From Haloparvum sedimenti (GTDB lineage Archaea; Halobacteriota; Halobacteria; Halobacteriales; Haloferacaceae), in the NCBI RefSeq assembly GCF_001462205.1, contig NZ_LKIR01000119.1:1-52288 (forward strand): 52,288 nucleotides of DNA. The letters are read 5' to 3'. Below are positions 33,885-42,315 of this stretch, one piece after another. The number at the start of each line of letters is the position of its first letter. Within the stretch, counting starts at the first letter, position 1. Both the position numbers and the translations under genes were made by a program. The notes beneath the pieces were generated by a model. The model had not been told where the DNA came from and searched no databases. It saw only the letters and a program-made list of their open reading frames with translations.

Positions 33885-35300
33885 TCAGACCGCCGACCGC
33901 GTCCGTGCGCGTGAGAGCACCGCGGCCGCGACCGCGACCGCGGCCACGGCGACTCCGACGACCCCCCAGTCTCCGACGACGCGCCCCGCACCGAGCGCGC
34001 TCAGCAGCGTGAACGCGAGGAAAACCGGCAGCAGCGTCCCGATCAGGTAGCGCCACGGTACCGCCAGCGCCGCGGCGATCGGCCCCGCGCCCGATCGGAG
34101 TTCGGCGACCGCGTCGTCGCCGAGCGTCCACCCGGCGAACAGCAGGAACGCGAGGAGGCCGAGCGCGAGCAGGTTGTCGACCACCGGACCGGCGACGAGC
34201 TCGAACAGCGCGGGGCGAAGCGCGTTCGCCGTGCCCGTGACGGCGATCAGTGCGCCAGTGCCGGCGACCGCCCGCTTCCGCGAGATCCCGAACTCGTCGA
34301 CGAGGAACGCGACCGGGATCTCGAGGATGCTGATCGACGAGGAGAGCGCCGCCAGAAGCACCACGCCGAAGAACGCCGCGGCGACGAGATTGCCGAACGG
34401 GAGCGCGGTGAACGCGCCCGCGAGGCTCACGAACAGGGCGCCGGGGCCGCCCGCGCCGGGGTCGACCTCCAGCGCGAACAGGAGCGGGAAGACGACCAGT
34501 CCCGCCAGCACGCCCACGGCGGTGTTCAGCGCGGCGATGGTCGTCGCGTCGACCGCGAGCGACCGGTCCTCGCCGACGTAGGAGGCGTACACGAGCATCG
34601 TCCCCGCGCCGACCGAGAGCGTGAACAGCGCCTGCCCCGCGGCCGGCAGCAGGAGATCGAGCGCGTTCGCGCGCAGCGTCCCGAGGTCGAACCCGAGCAG
34701 GAACGCGAAGCCGGCGGCGGCGCCCTCCTGCGTGCCGGCCCACGCCGCCAGCGCGACCAGCAGGACGACGATGGCGGGCATCATCACCTTCGTCGCGACC
34801 TCGATGCCGCGGCGGACGCCCGCGGCGACGACGACCCCGGTGATCGCGAGGAACGCGAGGTGGAACGCGACCGCGGACGGGCCGAACGAGATCGCCGAGA
34901 AGTGCGCGCCGGGCTCCGCCGCGTACGGCGCCGCGCCGGCGAGCCCCGCGATGCTCTCGAGGAAGTACCTGAGGATCCACCCGCCCACGACGCTGTAGAA
35001 GGAGAGCAGCACCGTCGCGGCCACGACCGCGATGCCGCCCGCGGCGCCCCACGCACGCGACCCGGACAAGTCCCGGAGCGCGCCCACGGGGTTCCGGTTC
35101 GCGCGCCGCCCGATCACGAACTCGGCGAGGAGGCCCGGCACCCCGACGAGAAGCACGACGCCGAGGTAGACAGCCAGAAACGCGCTCCCGCCGTTCTCGG
35201 CGGTCATCCACGGGAACCGCCAGACGTTTCCGAGCCCCACGGCGCTACCCACCGCCGCGAGGATGAAGCCGACTCGCGTCGCCCACGTTTCGCGTGTCAT
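33885..35300 (-). CDS. Sodium-dependent transporter of the NSS/SNF family, second copy
   Basis: A 471-residue LeuT-fold sodium symporter with about 11 hydrophobic segments, related to but clearly diverged from the one at 26740. It has the helix 1 motif AVGSAVGLGNVWRFPWM and the helix 6 sequence SVGAGTMLVYASYVG. The C-terminus is extended by an extra hydrophobic pair (GDWGVVGVAVAAVAVAAAVL). The substrate is unknown. The ATG at 35300 has a TATA-like CTTTTGAG about 25-30 bp upstream on the minus strand. It is divergent from the suf genes. Confidence 0.9.
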   Translation of the reverse strand: MTRETWATRVGFILAAVGSAVGLGNVWRFPWMTAENGGSAFLAVYLGVVLLVGVPGLLAEFVIGRRANRNPVGALRDLSGSRAWGAAGGIAVVAATVLLSFYSVVGGWILRYFLESIAGLAGAAPYAAEPGAHFSAISFGPSAVAFHLAFLAITGVVVAAGVRRGIEVATKVMMPAIVVLLVALAAWAGTQEGAAAGFAFLLGFDLGTLRANALDLLLPAAGQALFTLSVGAGTMLVYASYVGEDRSLAVDATTIAALNTAVGVLAGLVVFPLLFALEVDPGAGGPGALFVSLAGAFTALPFGNLVAAAFFGVVLLAALSSSISILEIPVAFLVDEFGISRKRAVAGTGALIAVTGTANALRPALFELVAGPVVDNLLALGLLAFLLFAGWTLGDDAVAELRSGAGPIAAALAVPWRYLIGTLLPVFLAFTLLSALGAGRVVGDWGVVGVAVAAVAVAAAVLSRARTRSAV

Positions 35301-35656
35301 TACCCGTCACAGCGGATCCGCACTCAAAAGCGTAACTACCTGACGATCCCTCAACTCCGCGGTACCTACGTTTTTGAGTCGATTTGCGGCCGATATGTTC
35401 TCGAATCTATCGCCGATCGCGGCGAGACGATGTTGGATCGTCGTTTATGTCAATCAGGTTTCTGTATCGGTCGGCCAGCGCCCGTTGCGGTCGGATCTCG
35501 ACTACCACCGACACCGTGTGGTCGCTAGTCGGGGGTCCCCGTCGCTCTTTCTGATTCGGAAAATTATTTTCCAGATTCGGGGGATTTGCAGGGGTGAATG
35601 CGTAACCATTAACCTCGGCAGTCCCCACTCTACACACACGAGGCACGAGACTACAC
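35301..35656. promoter_or_regulatory. Divergent intergenic region upstream of sufC, with palindrome
   Basis: A 356-bp stretch, more AT-rich than its surroundings. It contains GGAAAATTATTTTCC (35558-35572), a perfect palindrome with 7-bp arms, flanked by direct copies of GATTCGG. The likely sufC TATA (CCATTAACC) is at 35606-35614, about 43 bp before the ATG. The palindrome sits about 35-50 bp upstream of that TATA. It may be a regulator site, perhaps for the DtxR-family protein encoded at 39935. The left part serves the NSS transporter promoter. I see no RNA gene. Confidence 0.5.
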
Positions 35657-36577
35657 ATGGCAACTCTCGAAATTAACGATCTCCACGCACGAGTGGCTGA
35701 GGAGGACGGCGAACGGATCCTGCGCGGTGTTGACCTCACGGTCGAGTCCGGCGAGATCCACGCGCTGATGGGCCCGAACGGCTCGGGCAAGTCGACGACC
35801 GCGAAGGTCATCGCGGGCCATCCGGCCTACGAGGTGACCGACGGCGAGATCCTCCTCCACCTCGACGAGGCGGACGTAGCCGACATCGACGAGGACATCG
35901 ACGAGGCGGACTACACCTGGAACCTCCTCGAGCTGGAGCCCAACGAGCGCGCCGCGCTCGGCATCTTCCTCGGCTTCCAGTACCCCGCGGAGATCGAGGG
36001 CGTCACGATGACGAACTTCCTCCGGCAGGCGATCAACGCCAAACACGAGGAGCGCGAGGAGCTCTTCGAGGACGAGGAGGCGGAGGCCGACGCCGACGAG
36101 GACGAGGACGCCGGCTACGACTCCTCGCCGATGGAGGGTCCCACGGACGAGGGCGAGATCGGCGTCGCGGAGTTCCAGCAGCTGCTCTCCGAGAAGATGG
36201 AGCTGCTCGACATGGACGAGAAGTTCATGCAGCGGTACCTCAACGCCGGCTTCTCCGGCGGCGAGAAGAAGCAGAACGAGGTGCTGCAGGCCGCGATGTT
36301 GGAGCCGGCCGTCGCCGTGCTCGACGAGATCGACTCCGGGCTGGACATCGACCGCCTGCAGGACGTGGCGAAGGGGATCAACGCGCTCCGCGACGAGCAG
36401 GGCACGGGCGTCCTCCAGATCACCCACTACCAGCGCATTCTGGACTACGTCGAGCCCGACCACGTCCACATCATGTTGGACGGCGAGGTCGTCAAGAGCG
36501 GCGACGCCGAGCTCGCTGAGCAGCTCGAGGACAAGGGCTACGACTGGGTCCGCGAGGAAGTCTACGAGGCAGCGTAA
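35657..36577 (+). CDS. sufC: Fe-S cluster assembly ATPase SufC
   Basis: A 306-residue ABC ATPase of the SUF scaffold. Walker A is GPNGSGKST (39-47), the signature FSGGEKKQNE, Walker B AVLDEIDSGLD and the switch TGVLQITHYQRIL. A strongly acidic insertion (EDEEAEADADEDEDAGYDSS in part) lies after INAKHEEREELF, extending the protein beyond the usual ~250 residues. It drives assembly of clusters on the SufB-SufD scaffold. SufB starts 53 bp downstream. A TATA-like TATAAT in that gap may allow extra transcription, although the three genes are probably one operon. Confidence 0.96.
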   Translation: MATLEINDLHARVAEEDGERILRGVDLTVESGEIHALMGPNGSGKSTTAKVIAGHPAYEVTDGEILLHLDEADVADIDEDIDEADYTWNLLELEPNERAALGIFLGFQYPAEIEGVTMTNFLRQAINAKHEEREELFEDEEAEADADEDEDAGYDSSPMEGPTDEGEIGVAEFQQLLSEKMELLDMDEKFMQRYLNAGFSGGEKKQNEVLQAAMLEPAVAVLDEIDSGLDIDRLQDVAKGINALRDEQGTGVLQITHYQRILDYVEPDHVHIMLDGEVVKSGDAELAEQLEDKGYDWVREEVYEAA

Positions 36578-36630
36578 CTACTCGTGGTTACACACCAGTA
36601 TAATGTCCACGCGAACGTAATCAACACACA

Positions 36631-38058
36631 ATGAGTTCCGAAGACCACATCAAAGAGACCGACACCGAGGCTCGCTTCGAGTTCAAGAAGGAGCAGAAAT
36701 CGGCGTTCCAGACCGAGAAGGGCCTCACCGAGGAGACCATTCGGCTCATCTCCGAGGACAAGGACGAGCCGGAGTGGATGCTCGAGCGGCGCCTCCGCGC
36801 GCTCGAACAGTACAAGGCGATGCCGATGCCGACCGACTGGCCCGGCCAGCCCGACCTCTCCGAGGTCGAGATCGACGAGATCGTCCCCTACATCCGCCCC
36901 GACATCGAGACGCGCGGCGGCGCGGAGAACTGGGACGACCTCCCCGAGGAGATCCAGGACACCTTCGACAAGCTGGGGATCCCCGAGGCCGAGAAGAAGG
37001 CGCTCTCCGGCGTCGGTGCGCAGTACGAGTCGGAGATCGTCTACCAGAACATGCAGGAGCAGTGGGAGGAGAAGGGCGTCATCTTCTGTGACATGGACAA
37101 GGCGGTCCAGGAGCACGAGGAGATCGTCAAGGAGCACTTCATGACGAAGTGCGTCCCCCCGAGCGACAACAAGTTCGCGGCGCTCCACGGCGCCATCTGG
37201 TCCGGCGGCTCGTTCGTGTACGTCCCCGAGGACGTCACGGTCAACATGCCGGTCCAGGCGTACTTCCGGATGAACTCCGAGGGGATGGGCCAGTTCGAGC
37301 ACACGCTCATCATCGCCGAGGAGGGCTCCGAGATGCACTACATCGAGGGCTGTTCGGCCCCGAAGTACTCGGCGTTCAACCTCCACTCCGGCGGGGTCGA
37401 GGTGTTCGTCGGCGAGGACGCCCACGTCCAGTACTCGACCGTGCAGAACTGGTCGAAGAACACGTACAACCTCAACACGAAGCGCGCCATCGTCGAGGAG
37501 AACGGCCGCATGGAGTGGATCTCGGGCTCGATGGGCTCGAAGGCCACCATGCTGTACCCCTCCACGATCCTGAAGGGCCGCGGCGCCTCCGACAACCACA
37601 TCACCATCGCCATGGCCGGCGAGGGACAGGACATCGACACCGGCGCGAAGGTGTACCACAACGCGCCCGAGACGAAGTCGACCATCGAGTCGAAGTCCAT
37701 CGCGAAGGACGGCGGCCGCACGAACTACCGCGGGCTCGTCCACATCGCGGACGGCGCCGAGAACTCCTCGACCGCCGTCGAGTGTGACGCGCTGATGTTC
37801 GACAACGAGTCGACCTCCGACACCATGCCGTACATGGAGATCAACGAGTCGAAGGTCGACGTGGCCCACGAGGCGACCGTCGGGAAGATCGGCGACGAGG
37901 ACATCTTCTACCTCCAGTCGCGCGGACTGGACGACGACGACGCCAAGCAGATGATCGTCTCCGGGTTCATCGAGCCGATCACCGAGGAGCTGCCCATCGA
38001 GTACGCCGTCGAGCTGAACCGGCTCGTCGAGCTGGAGATGGAGGGGAGCCTGGGATAA
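36631..38058 (+). CDS. sufB: Fe-S cluster scaffold protein SufB
   Basis: A 475-residue SufB. Conserved features are the N-terminal ISEDKDEPEWMLERRLRAL, the central GSFVYVPEDVTVNMPVQAYF, ECDALMFDNESTSDTMPY with the Cys used in cluster transfer, and the C-terminal VEATVGKIGDEDIFYLQSRG region (here HEATVGKIG). The beta-helix core binds the nascent cluster together with SufD. Its TAA stop shares one base with the sufD ATG (TAATG), so translation is coupled. Confidence 0.96.
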   Translation: MSSEDHIKETDTEARFEFKKEQKSAFQTEKGLTEETIRLISEDKDEPEWMLERRLRALEQYKAMPMPTDWPGQPDLSEVEIDEIVPYIRPDIETRGGAENWDDLPEEIQDTFDKLGIPEAEKKALSGVGAQYESEIVYQNMQEQWEEKGVIFCDMDKAVQEHEEIVKEHFMTKCVPPSDNKFAALHGAIWSGGSFVYVPEDVTVNMPVQAYFRMNSEGMGQFEHTLIIAEEGSEMHYIEGCSAPKYSAFNLHSGGVEVFVGEDAHVQYSTVQNWSKNTYNLNTKRAIVEENGRMEWISGSMGSKATMLYPSTILKGRGASDNHITIAMAGEGQDIDTGAKVYHNAPETKSTIESKSIAKDGGRTNYRGLVHIADGAENSSTAVECDALMFDNESTSDTMPYMEINESKVDVAHEATVGKIGDEDIFYLQSRGLDDDDAKQMIVSGFIEPITEELPIEYAVELNRLVELEMEGSLG

Positions 38059-39266
38059 TGTCCGTGCAGGTACCCGCCAGCATCTCGGCCGAGACGGTCG
38101 AGCGCATCGCCGAGGAGCGCGACGAGCCCGAGTGGCTCCTGGAGACGCGGCTCGCGGCACTGGAAGCGCTCGAGGACCTCGACCTCCCGGACGTCATCCA
38201 GACGCCGGGCAACCGCTGGACCGACCTGGAGTCGCTCGACTTCGAGTCGCTCGTCGATCCGCTCAACCAGGCGGACGCGACCGAGCGCTCCGAGGACACC
38301 GACGCGGTCGTCCTCCCGTTCACTGAGGCGCTCGAGGAGTACGGCGACCTGATCGAGGCGAACTTCGGCTCCGTGCTGGACCCGCAGGAGAACTACCTCA
38401 CGGCGCTGTCGGTCGCGCTGTTCACCACCGGCACGTTCGTCTACGTCCCCGAGGGCGTCGACGCCGAGGACGTGACCGTGCGCGCGGAGATGAACTCCCG
38501 CTCGCTGTTCAGCCAGACGCTCGTCGTCACCGAGGAGTCCTCGTCGGTCACGATCCTCGAGGGGATCGAGACGGGCGACGACGTCGAGGGCGAGCGCTAC
38601 TTCTCGAACCTCGTGGAGGTCGCGGCCGGCGAGAACTCCCACGTGCAGTTCGGATCGCTCCAGAACCTCGACGAGGAGACGTACACGTACGCGCTCAAGC
38701 GCGGCGTCACCGACACCTACGCCACGATCAACTGGATCGAGGGGAACCTCGGCTCCCGCCTGACGCGGTCGGACATCGAGACCGACCTCGACGGCGACGG
38801 CTCCGAGAGCCAGATCGTCGGCGCGTTCTTCGGTCACGAGGACCAGCACTTCGACATCAACGCCCGCGTCTGGCACCGGGCCGAGAACACGACCGCGGAC
38901 CTGGTGACGCGCGGCGTGCTCGACGACGAGGCGCGCTCGGTCTACGAGGGCGTCCAGGACGTGGGGCAGGACGCGTGGAACACGTCCTCCTACCAGCGCG
39001 AGAACACGCTGATGCTCTCGGACGACGCCGAGGCGGACGCGTCGCCGAAGCTGATCATCCACAACCACGACACCGAGGCCTCCCACTCGGCCACGGTGGG
39101 GCAGGTCGACGCCGAGGACCTCTTCTACATGGAGAGCCGCACCATCGACCCGATCACCGCCCGCAACATGCTCGTCGAGGGCTTCTTCGTCCCCGTCCTC
39201 GAGGAGATCGCGGTCGACGAGTTCCGCGAGGACCTCGAGGCGCTCGTCGGCGAGCGCCTGCGCTGA
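38058..39266 (+). CDS. sufD: Fe-S cluster assembly protein SufD
   Basis: A 402-residue SufD paralogue of SufB. The family core is seen in EPEWLLETRLAAL, TTGTFVYVPEGV, and the C-terminal HSATVGQVDAEDLFYMESRTI, with the conserved His in NHDTEASHSA. It forms a heterodimer with SufB that is loaded by SufC. No SufS or SufE genes are adjacent. The start is fixed by the one-base overlap with sufB. The next gene (ferritin-like) starts 122 bp on, past a short leader ORF. Confidence 0.94.
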   Translation: MSVQVPASISAETVERIAEERDEPEWLLETRLAALEALEDLDLPDVIQTPGNRWTDLESLDFESLVDPLNQADATERSEDTDAVVLPFTEALEEYGDLIEANFGSVLDPQENYLTALSVALFTTGTFVYVPEGVDAEDVTVRAEMNSRSLFSQTLVVTEESSSVTILEGIETGDDVEGERYFSNLVEVAAGENSHVQFGSLQNLDEETYTYALKRGVTDTYATINWIEGNLGSRLTRSDIETDLDGDGSESQIVGAFFGHEDQHFDINARVWHRAENTTADLVTRGVLDDEARSVYEGVQDVGQDAWNTSSYQRENTLMLSDDAEADASPKLIIHNHDTEASHSATVGQVDAEDLFYMESRTIDPITARNMLVEGFFVPVLEEIAVDEFREDLEALVGERLR

Positions 39267-39350
39267 AGCGGAGCGTTTCCGCGCGACCTTTTTAACACGG
39301 CGCCGTCTCCGAGGGAACCCCTTAAGTCGGCGTCGCCCCGACGCACGTGT

Positions 39351-39392
39351 ATGCGACCGGGAGCAACGACCCGAGGTGACCGCCGCCGATGA
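39351..39392 (+). CDS. Putative 13-residue leader ORF before the ferritin-like gene
   Basis: ATG at 39351 opens a 13-codon frame (MRPGATTRGDRRR) whose TGA overlaps the next gene's ATG (ATGA, 39389-39392). A likely TATA (CTTAAG) lies at about 39321-39326, so the leader ORF would be close to the transcript start. It could set translation of the downstream gene. Chance occurrence is a real alternative. Confidence 0.25.
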   Translation: MRPGATTRGDRRR

Positions 39393-39874
39393 GCGTCGGC
39401 AGCCGGATCACCTCCGACGACCAGCTCGCGCGCCTGCTCCAGATCGGCATCGTGCTGGAGGAGGTCGTCGAGGCGCGGGCGTATCACCACTATCGGAGCC
39501 TCGACGAGGAGCTGGACGCCGAGATCGAGGAGCTGCTCGAGGAGGCGGCCACCGAGTCGGCCGAGCACCGCGAGCGGCTGGAAGACCTCATCGCCGACCT
39601 CGACGTCGAGAGCGTCCCCTTCGAGGAGATCGAGACGCTCGTCGAGGCCCGGTACGGCCGCACGCAGCCGGACGACTTCGACGGGATCCTCTACGACCAG
39701 CTCTGTAACGAGGAGACGGCCTACAAGTTCTACGACGACCTCATCGAGGCGGTCGAGGACACGGACGCGGAGCTGTCCGTCGACCGCGAGGCGGTCCTCG
39801 ACGTGCTCCGGGCGATCCGCGCCGACGAGGCCGCGGGCGTCGAGGAGGTCGCGCGGATCATGGAGGACCGGTAA
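39389..39874 (+). CDS. Ferritin-like helical protein
   Basis: A 161-residue acidic, almost wholly alpha-helical protein. The helices have ferritin-like spacing with Glu/His residues placed for a di-iron site: LEEVVEARAYHHYRSL in the first helix, EAATESAEHRERLEDLI in the second, and YDQLCNEETAYKFYDDLIEA in the third. This resembles rubrerythrin/ferritin-like proteins. Its position between suf and a DtxR-type regulator suggests a role in iron handling or oxidative stress. The specific family is not certain. The ATG at 39389 overlaps the stop of a 13-codon leader ORF. Confidence 0.75.
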   Translation: MSVGSRITSDDQLARLLQIGIVLEEVVEARAYHHYRSLDEELDAEIEELLEEAATESAEHRERLEDLIADLDVESVPFEEIETLVEARYGRTQPDDFDGILYDQLCNEETAYKFYDDLIEAVEDTDAELSVDREAVLDVLRAIRADEAAGVEEVARIMEDR

Positions 39875-39875
39875 C

Positions 39876-39938
39876 ATGATGGCGACTCGCGGAGAATCGG
39901 CTATCGACCGGCAGGCGACGACGGGAGGGGACACGTGA
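39876..39938 (+). CDS. Putative 20-residue leader ORF before the metal regulator
   Basis: ATGATG at 39876 opens a 20-codon frame (MMATRGESAIDRQATTGGDT) that begins one base after the ferritin-like gene's stop. It ends in TGA at 39936-39938, overlapping the GTG start of the regulator (GTGA). It therefore bridges the two genes without a gap. It has no homology that I can see, and translation is not proven. Confidence 0.3.
   Translation: MMATRGESAIDRQATTGGDT
39924..39930 (+). promoter_or_regulatory. Shine-Dalgarno-like GGAGGGG before the DtxR-family regulator
   Basis: GGAGGGG ends four bases before the GTG at 39935. It supports that start and suggests SD-dependent or coupled translation inside the suf run. 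Confidence 0.5.
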
Positions 39939-40372
39939 ACACCGCAGACCAGTACCTCAAGGCGATCTACCTCATCCAAAAACAGGCGGACGGCCCGGCC
40001 GCGACCGGCGCGATAGCCGATGCGGTCGACGTGAGTCCGGCGAGCGCCAACGAGATGATCGGCAAGCTCGAGGAGCGGGGGCTCGCCGACCACGAGAAGT
40101 ACAAGGGCGTGATGCTCACCGACGACGGCATCGTCCGCGCCCGCGACGCGCTCCAGACGTACTGCATCATCGAGCGGTTCCTCGCGAACGTCCTCGGCGT
40201 CGAGGAGTTCCGCGAAGAGGCGGGCGAGCTGGAGGCCGTCATCGACGACACCGTTGCCGACCGCCTCGACACGATCATCGACCGCGAGCCCGAGTGTCCC
40301 GACTGCTTCGACGCGGAGGCCGACGCCTGTGCGTGTCTGGAGGCGGCCTTTGAGGGGACGGCGTCGGACTGA
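39935..40372 (+). CDS. DtxR/MntR/SirR-family metal-dependent transcriptional regulator
   Basis: A 145-residue regulator with an N-terminal winged helix (TADQYLKAIYLIQ, then VSPASANEMIGKLEERGLADHEKYKGVMLTDDG in part) and a dimerisation/metal domain (IERFLANVLGVEEFREEAGELEAVID). The C-terminal region contains CPDCFDAEADACAC, a cysteine cluster as in some haloarchaeal SirR-like proteins, rather than the usual SH3-like domain. Such regulators respond to Fe(II) or Mn(II). Its location after suf and a ferritin-like gene suggests that it controls iron homeostasis and possibly this operon. The palindrome at 35558-35572 is a candidate site (inference). Confidence 0.88.
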   Translation: MNTADQYLKAIYLIQKQADGPAATGAIADAVDVSPASANEMIGKLEERGLADHEKYKGVMLTDDGIVRARDALQTYCIIERFLANVLGVEEFREEAGELEAVIDDTVADRLDTIIDREPECPDCFDAEADACACLEAAFEGTASD

Positions 40373-40420
40373 CCGAAACCGCAACCGTTTGGTAGGACCG
40401 CCGTTTAGAAATTGATGCCC

Positions 40421-40493
40421 AGTCTCGTGGTGTAGTGGCCAATCATATGGGCCTTTGGAGCCCATGACGGCGGTTCGAATCCGCCCGAGACTA
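40421..40493 (+). tRNA. tRNA-Gln (anticodon TTG)
   Basis: A 73-nt cloverleaf without intron or encoded CCA. The acceptor stem pairs AGTCTCG with CGAGACT and the discriminator is A40493. The anticodon stem is TGGGC/GCCCA around the loop CTTTGGA, so the anticodon is TTG. The T arm is GGCGG-TTCGAAT-CCGCC. A short T-rich stretch (TTATATTTCG) follows and may end transcription. Confidence 0.95.
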
Positions 40494-40543
40494 CTTATAT
40501 TTCGTACATAAATTCCGACCGCGAAGTCGCGCTTACCCTTCGC

Positions 40544-42160
40544 CTACCCCTCGCCCACCATCCGGTCCTCCTCGGCCCACTCACGCTCGCGGAGCTCGTA
40601 CTTCTGGACCTTGCCGGTCGCGGTCGTGGGGAGCGACTCGACGAACTCCACCTCGCCGGGCGTCTTGTAGCTCGCGACGCGCTCCTTCACGAACGCGCGG
40701 AGGTCCTCGGCGGAGACGCCGGGGTCGTTCGAGTCGCCGGAGTCGGGGACGACGAACGCCTTCGGCGTCTCGCCCCACTGCTCGCTCGGCGCGGGGATGA
40801 CGGCCACGTCCGCGACCGCGGGGTGCTCGAAGACGGCGTCCTCCAGCTCGATGGAGGAGATGTTCTCGCCGCCGGAGATGATGATGTCCTTCTTGCGGTC
40901 CTGGATCGAGATGAAGCCGTCCTCGTCGACGACCGCCAGATCGCCCATGTGGTAGTAGCCCTCGGCGCGCTCGGAGAACGCCTCTTCGGTGGCCTTGGGC
41001 TTGTTCCAGTAGCGGTCCATCACCTGGTTGCCGCGGACGACGACCTCGCCGACCGTGGAGCCGTCCGGGGGCACGTCCTCGCCGTCCTCGTCGACGACCC
41101 GGATCTCGGTGCCGAGGTAGCCGATCCCCTGGGTCTTCTTCACGGCGAAGCGATCCTCGGAGTCGTCGTCGAAGTGGCGGCGAGCGTCCGAGGTGGTGAT
41201 CAGGGGGCCGGTCTCGGTCGCGCCGTAGACGTGTTTGAGGTACCAGCCGAACGTCTCCTCGACGGTTCGGATGGTCGCCTCCGGCGGGGCCGCGCCCGCG
41301 GTCGCGACGCGCACGTCGTTCGCGCCGGTCGTCGCCCCGCCGTGTTCGTCGTGGTACTCGCCGAGCGAGTTGAGCACGGTCGGCGCGGCACAGAAGTAGG
41401 AGACGTCCTCCTCGCGGATGCGGTCGAACACCTCGCCGGCGTCGACGCCGCGGGTGCAGACGTGACGCGCCCCCGCACCGGTGATCGCGTAGATGTGGCC
41501 CCAGCCGTTGACGTGGAACATCGGGAGCGTCCAGAGGTAGACGTCGTCGTCCGCGATCCCCTGGTGGATCGCGATCAGGTACGCGTGGAGCGTCTCCGCG
41601 CGATGTGTCCGGCAGACGCCCTTCGGGTCGCCGGTGGTGCCGGAGGTGTAGTTGATCGTGATCACCTCGTCCTCGTGCATCTCCGGACGTTCGGCGGCGT
41701 CGGGGTCCGCCTCGGCTAGGACCGCCTCGGCGTCCTCCCACTCCCCCTCGACGGCGTCCGGGTCGTCCGTAATGAACGTCTCCACGGGGACCTCCTCGCG
41801 CACCGCCTGCACCTTCTCGGCATACTCGTGGTCCGCGTACACGGCCGTGACGCCCGCGTCCGCGAGGATGTACGCGTAGTCGTCGGGCGTCAACCGGTAG
41901 TTCAGCGGCGTGTGGACCGCGCCGGTCTCCATGATCCCGTAGGCCGCTTCGAGGTGGTAGTGGGTGTTCGGGTCCAGCACCGCGACGCGGTCGCCCTTCT
42001 CGACGCCGCGCGCCTGGAGCGCGGCCGCGAACCGGTCCGCGCGCTCGCCCAACTCGTCGTAGGTGTACCGCGTCCCGTCCGTCGCCAGCACCGCCTCCTC
42101 GTCGGCGTAGTGGCGCCGCGCCCGGTCGAGGAAGTCGGTCACGAGCAGTGGCTTGTGCAT
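40544..42160 (-). CDS. AMP-forming acyl-CoA synthetase (medium/long-chain type)
   Basis: A 538-residue ANL-superfamily ligase that activates a carboxylic acid with ATP and CoA. Motifs are the P-loop NYTSGTTGDPKG, the A4-like TLPMFHVNGWG, the A5 VYGATETGPL, the A7 GYYHMGDLAV, A8 RKKDIIISGGENIS and the C-terminal catalytic lysine region PTTATGKVQKYELR. The VNGWG sequence and overall pattern are closest to the group annotated as long-chain fatty-acid or 3-methylmercaptopropionyl-CoA ligases, so the acid substrate is uncertain. The gene stands alone, in convergent orientation to tRNA-Gln. Confidence 0.9.
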   Translation of the reverse strand: MHKPLLVTDFLDRARRHYADEEAVLATDGTRYTYDELGERADRFAAALQARGVEKGDRVAVLDPNTHYHLEAAYGIMETGAVHTPLNYRLTPDDYAYILADAGVTAVYADHEYAEKVQAVREEVPVETFITDDPDAVEGEWEDAEAVLAEADPDAAERPEMHEDEVITINYTSGTTGDPKGVCRTHRAETLHAYLIAIHQGIADDDVYLWTLPMFHVNGWGHIYAITGAGARHVCTRGVDAGEVFDRIREEDVSYFCAAPTVLNSLGEYHDEHGGATTGANDVRVATAGAAPPEATIRTVEETFGWYLKHVYGATETGPLITTSDARRHFDDDSEDRFAVKKTQGIGYLGTEIRVVDEDGEDVPPDGSTVGEVVVRGNQVMDRYWNKPKATEEAFSERAEGYYHMGDLAVVDEDGFISIQDRKKDIIISGGENISSIELEDAVFEHPAVADVAVIPAPSEQWGETPKAFVVPDSGDSNDPGVSAEDLRAFVKERVASYKTPGEVEFVESLPTTATGKVQKYELREREWAEEDRMVGEG

Positions 42161-42315
42161 CGTTCGTCCGTATCCTTCATGATTAATAGCGATTGTGCTC
42201 GGCGCAAGGGAGGCGTCTGCGGACCGGGATGTGGCTCCGAGGGGACCGTCGTGCCGACCCGTCTCGAGGACCGGCGTCGGAAAGCCCTAAGCCCGTGGCC
42301 CTCTCCGATTTCAGC

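Noticed and set aside
35657-40372. Horizontal island or integrated element around suf and the tRNA-Gln gene
   Set aside because: The genes are core haloarchaeal functions with ordinary composition, no integrase and no repeated tRNA 3' end nearby.
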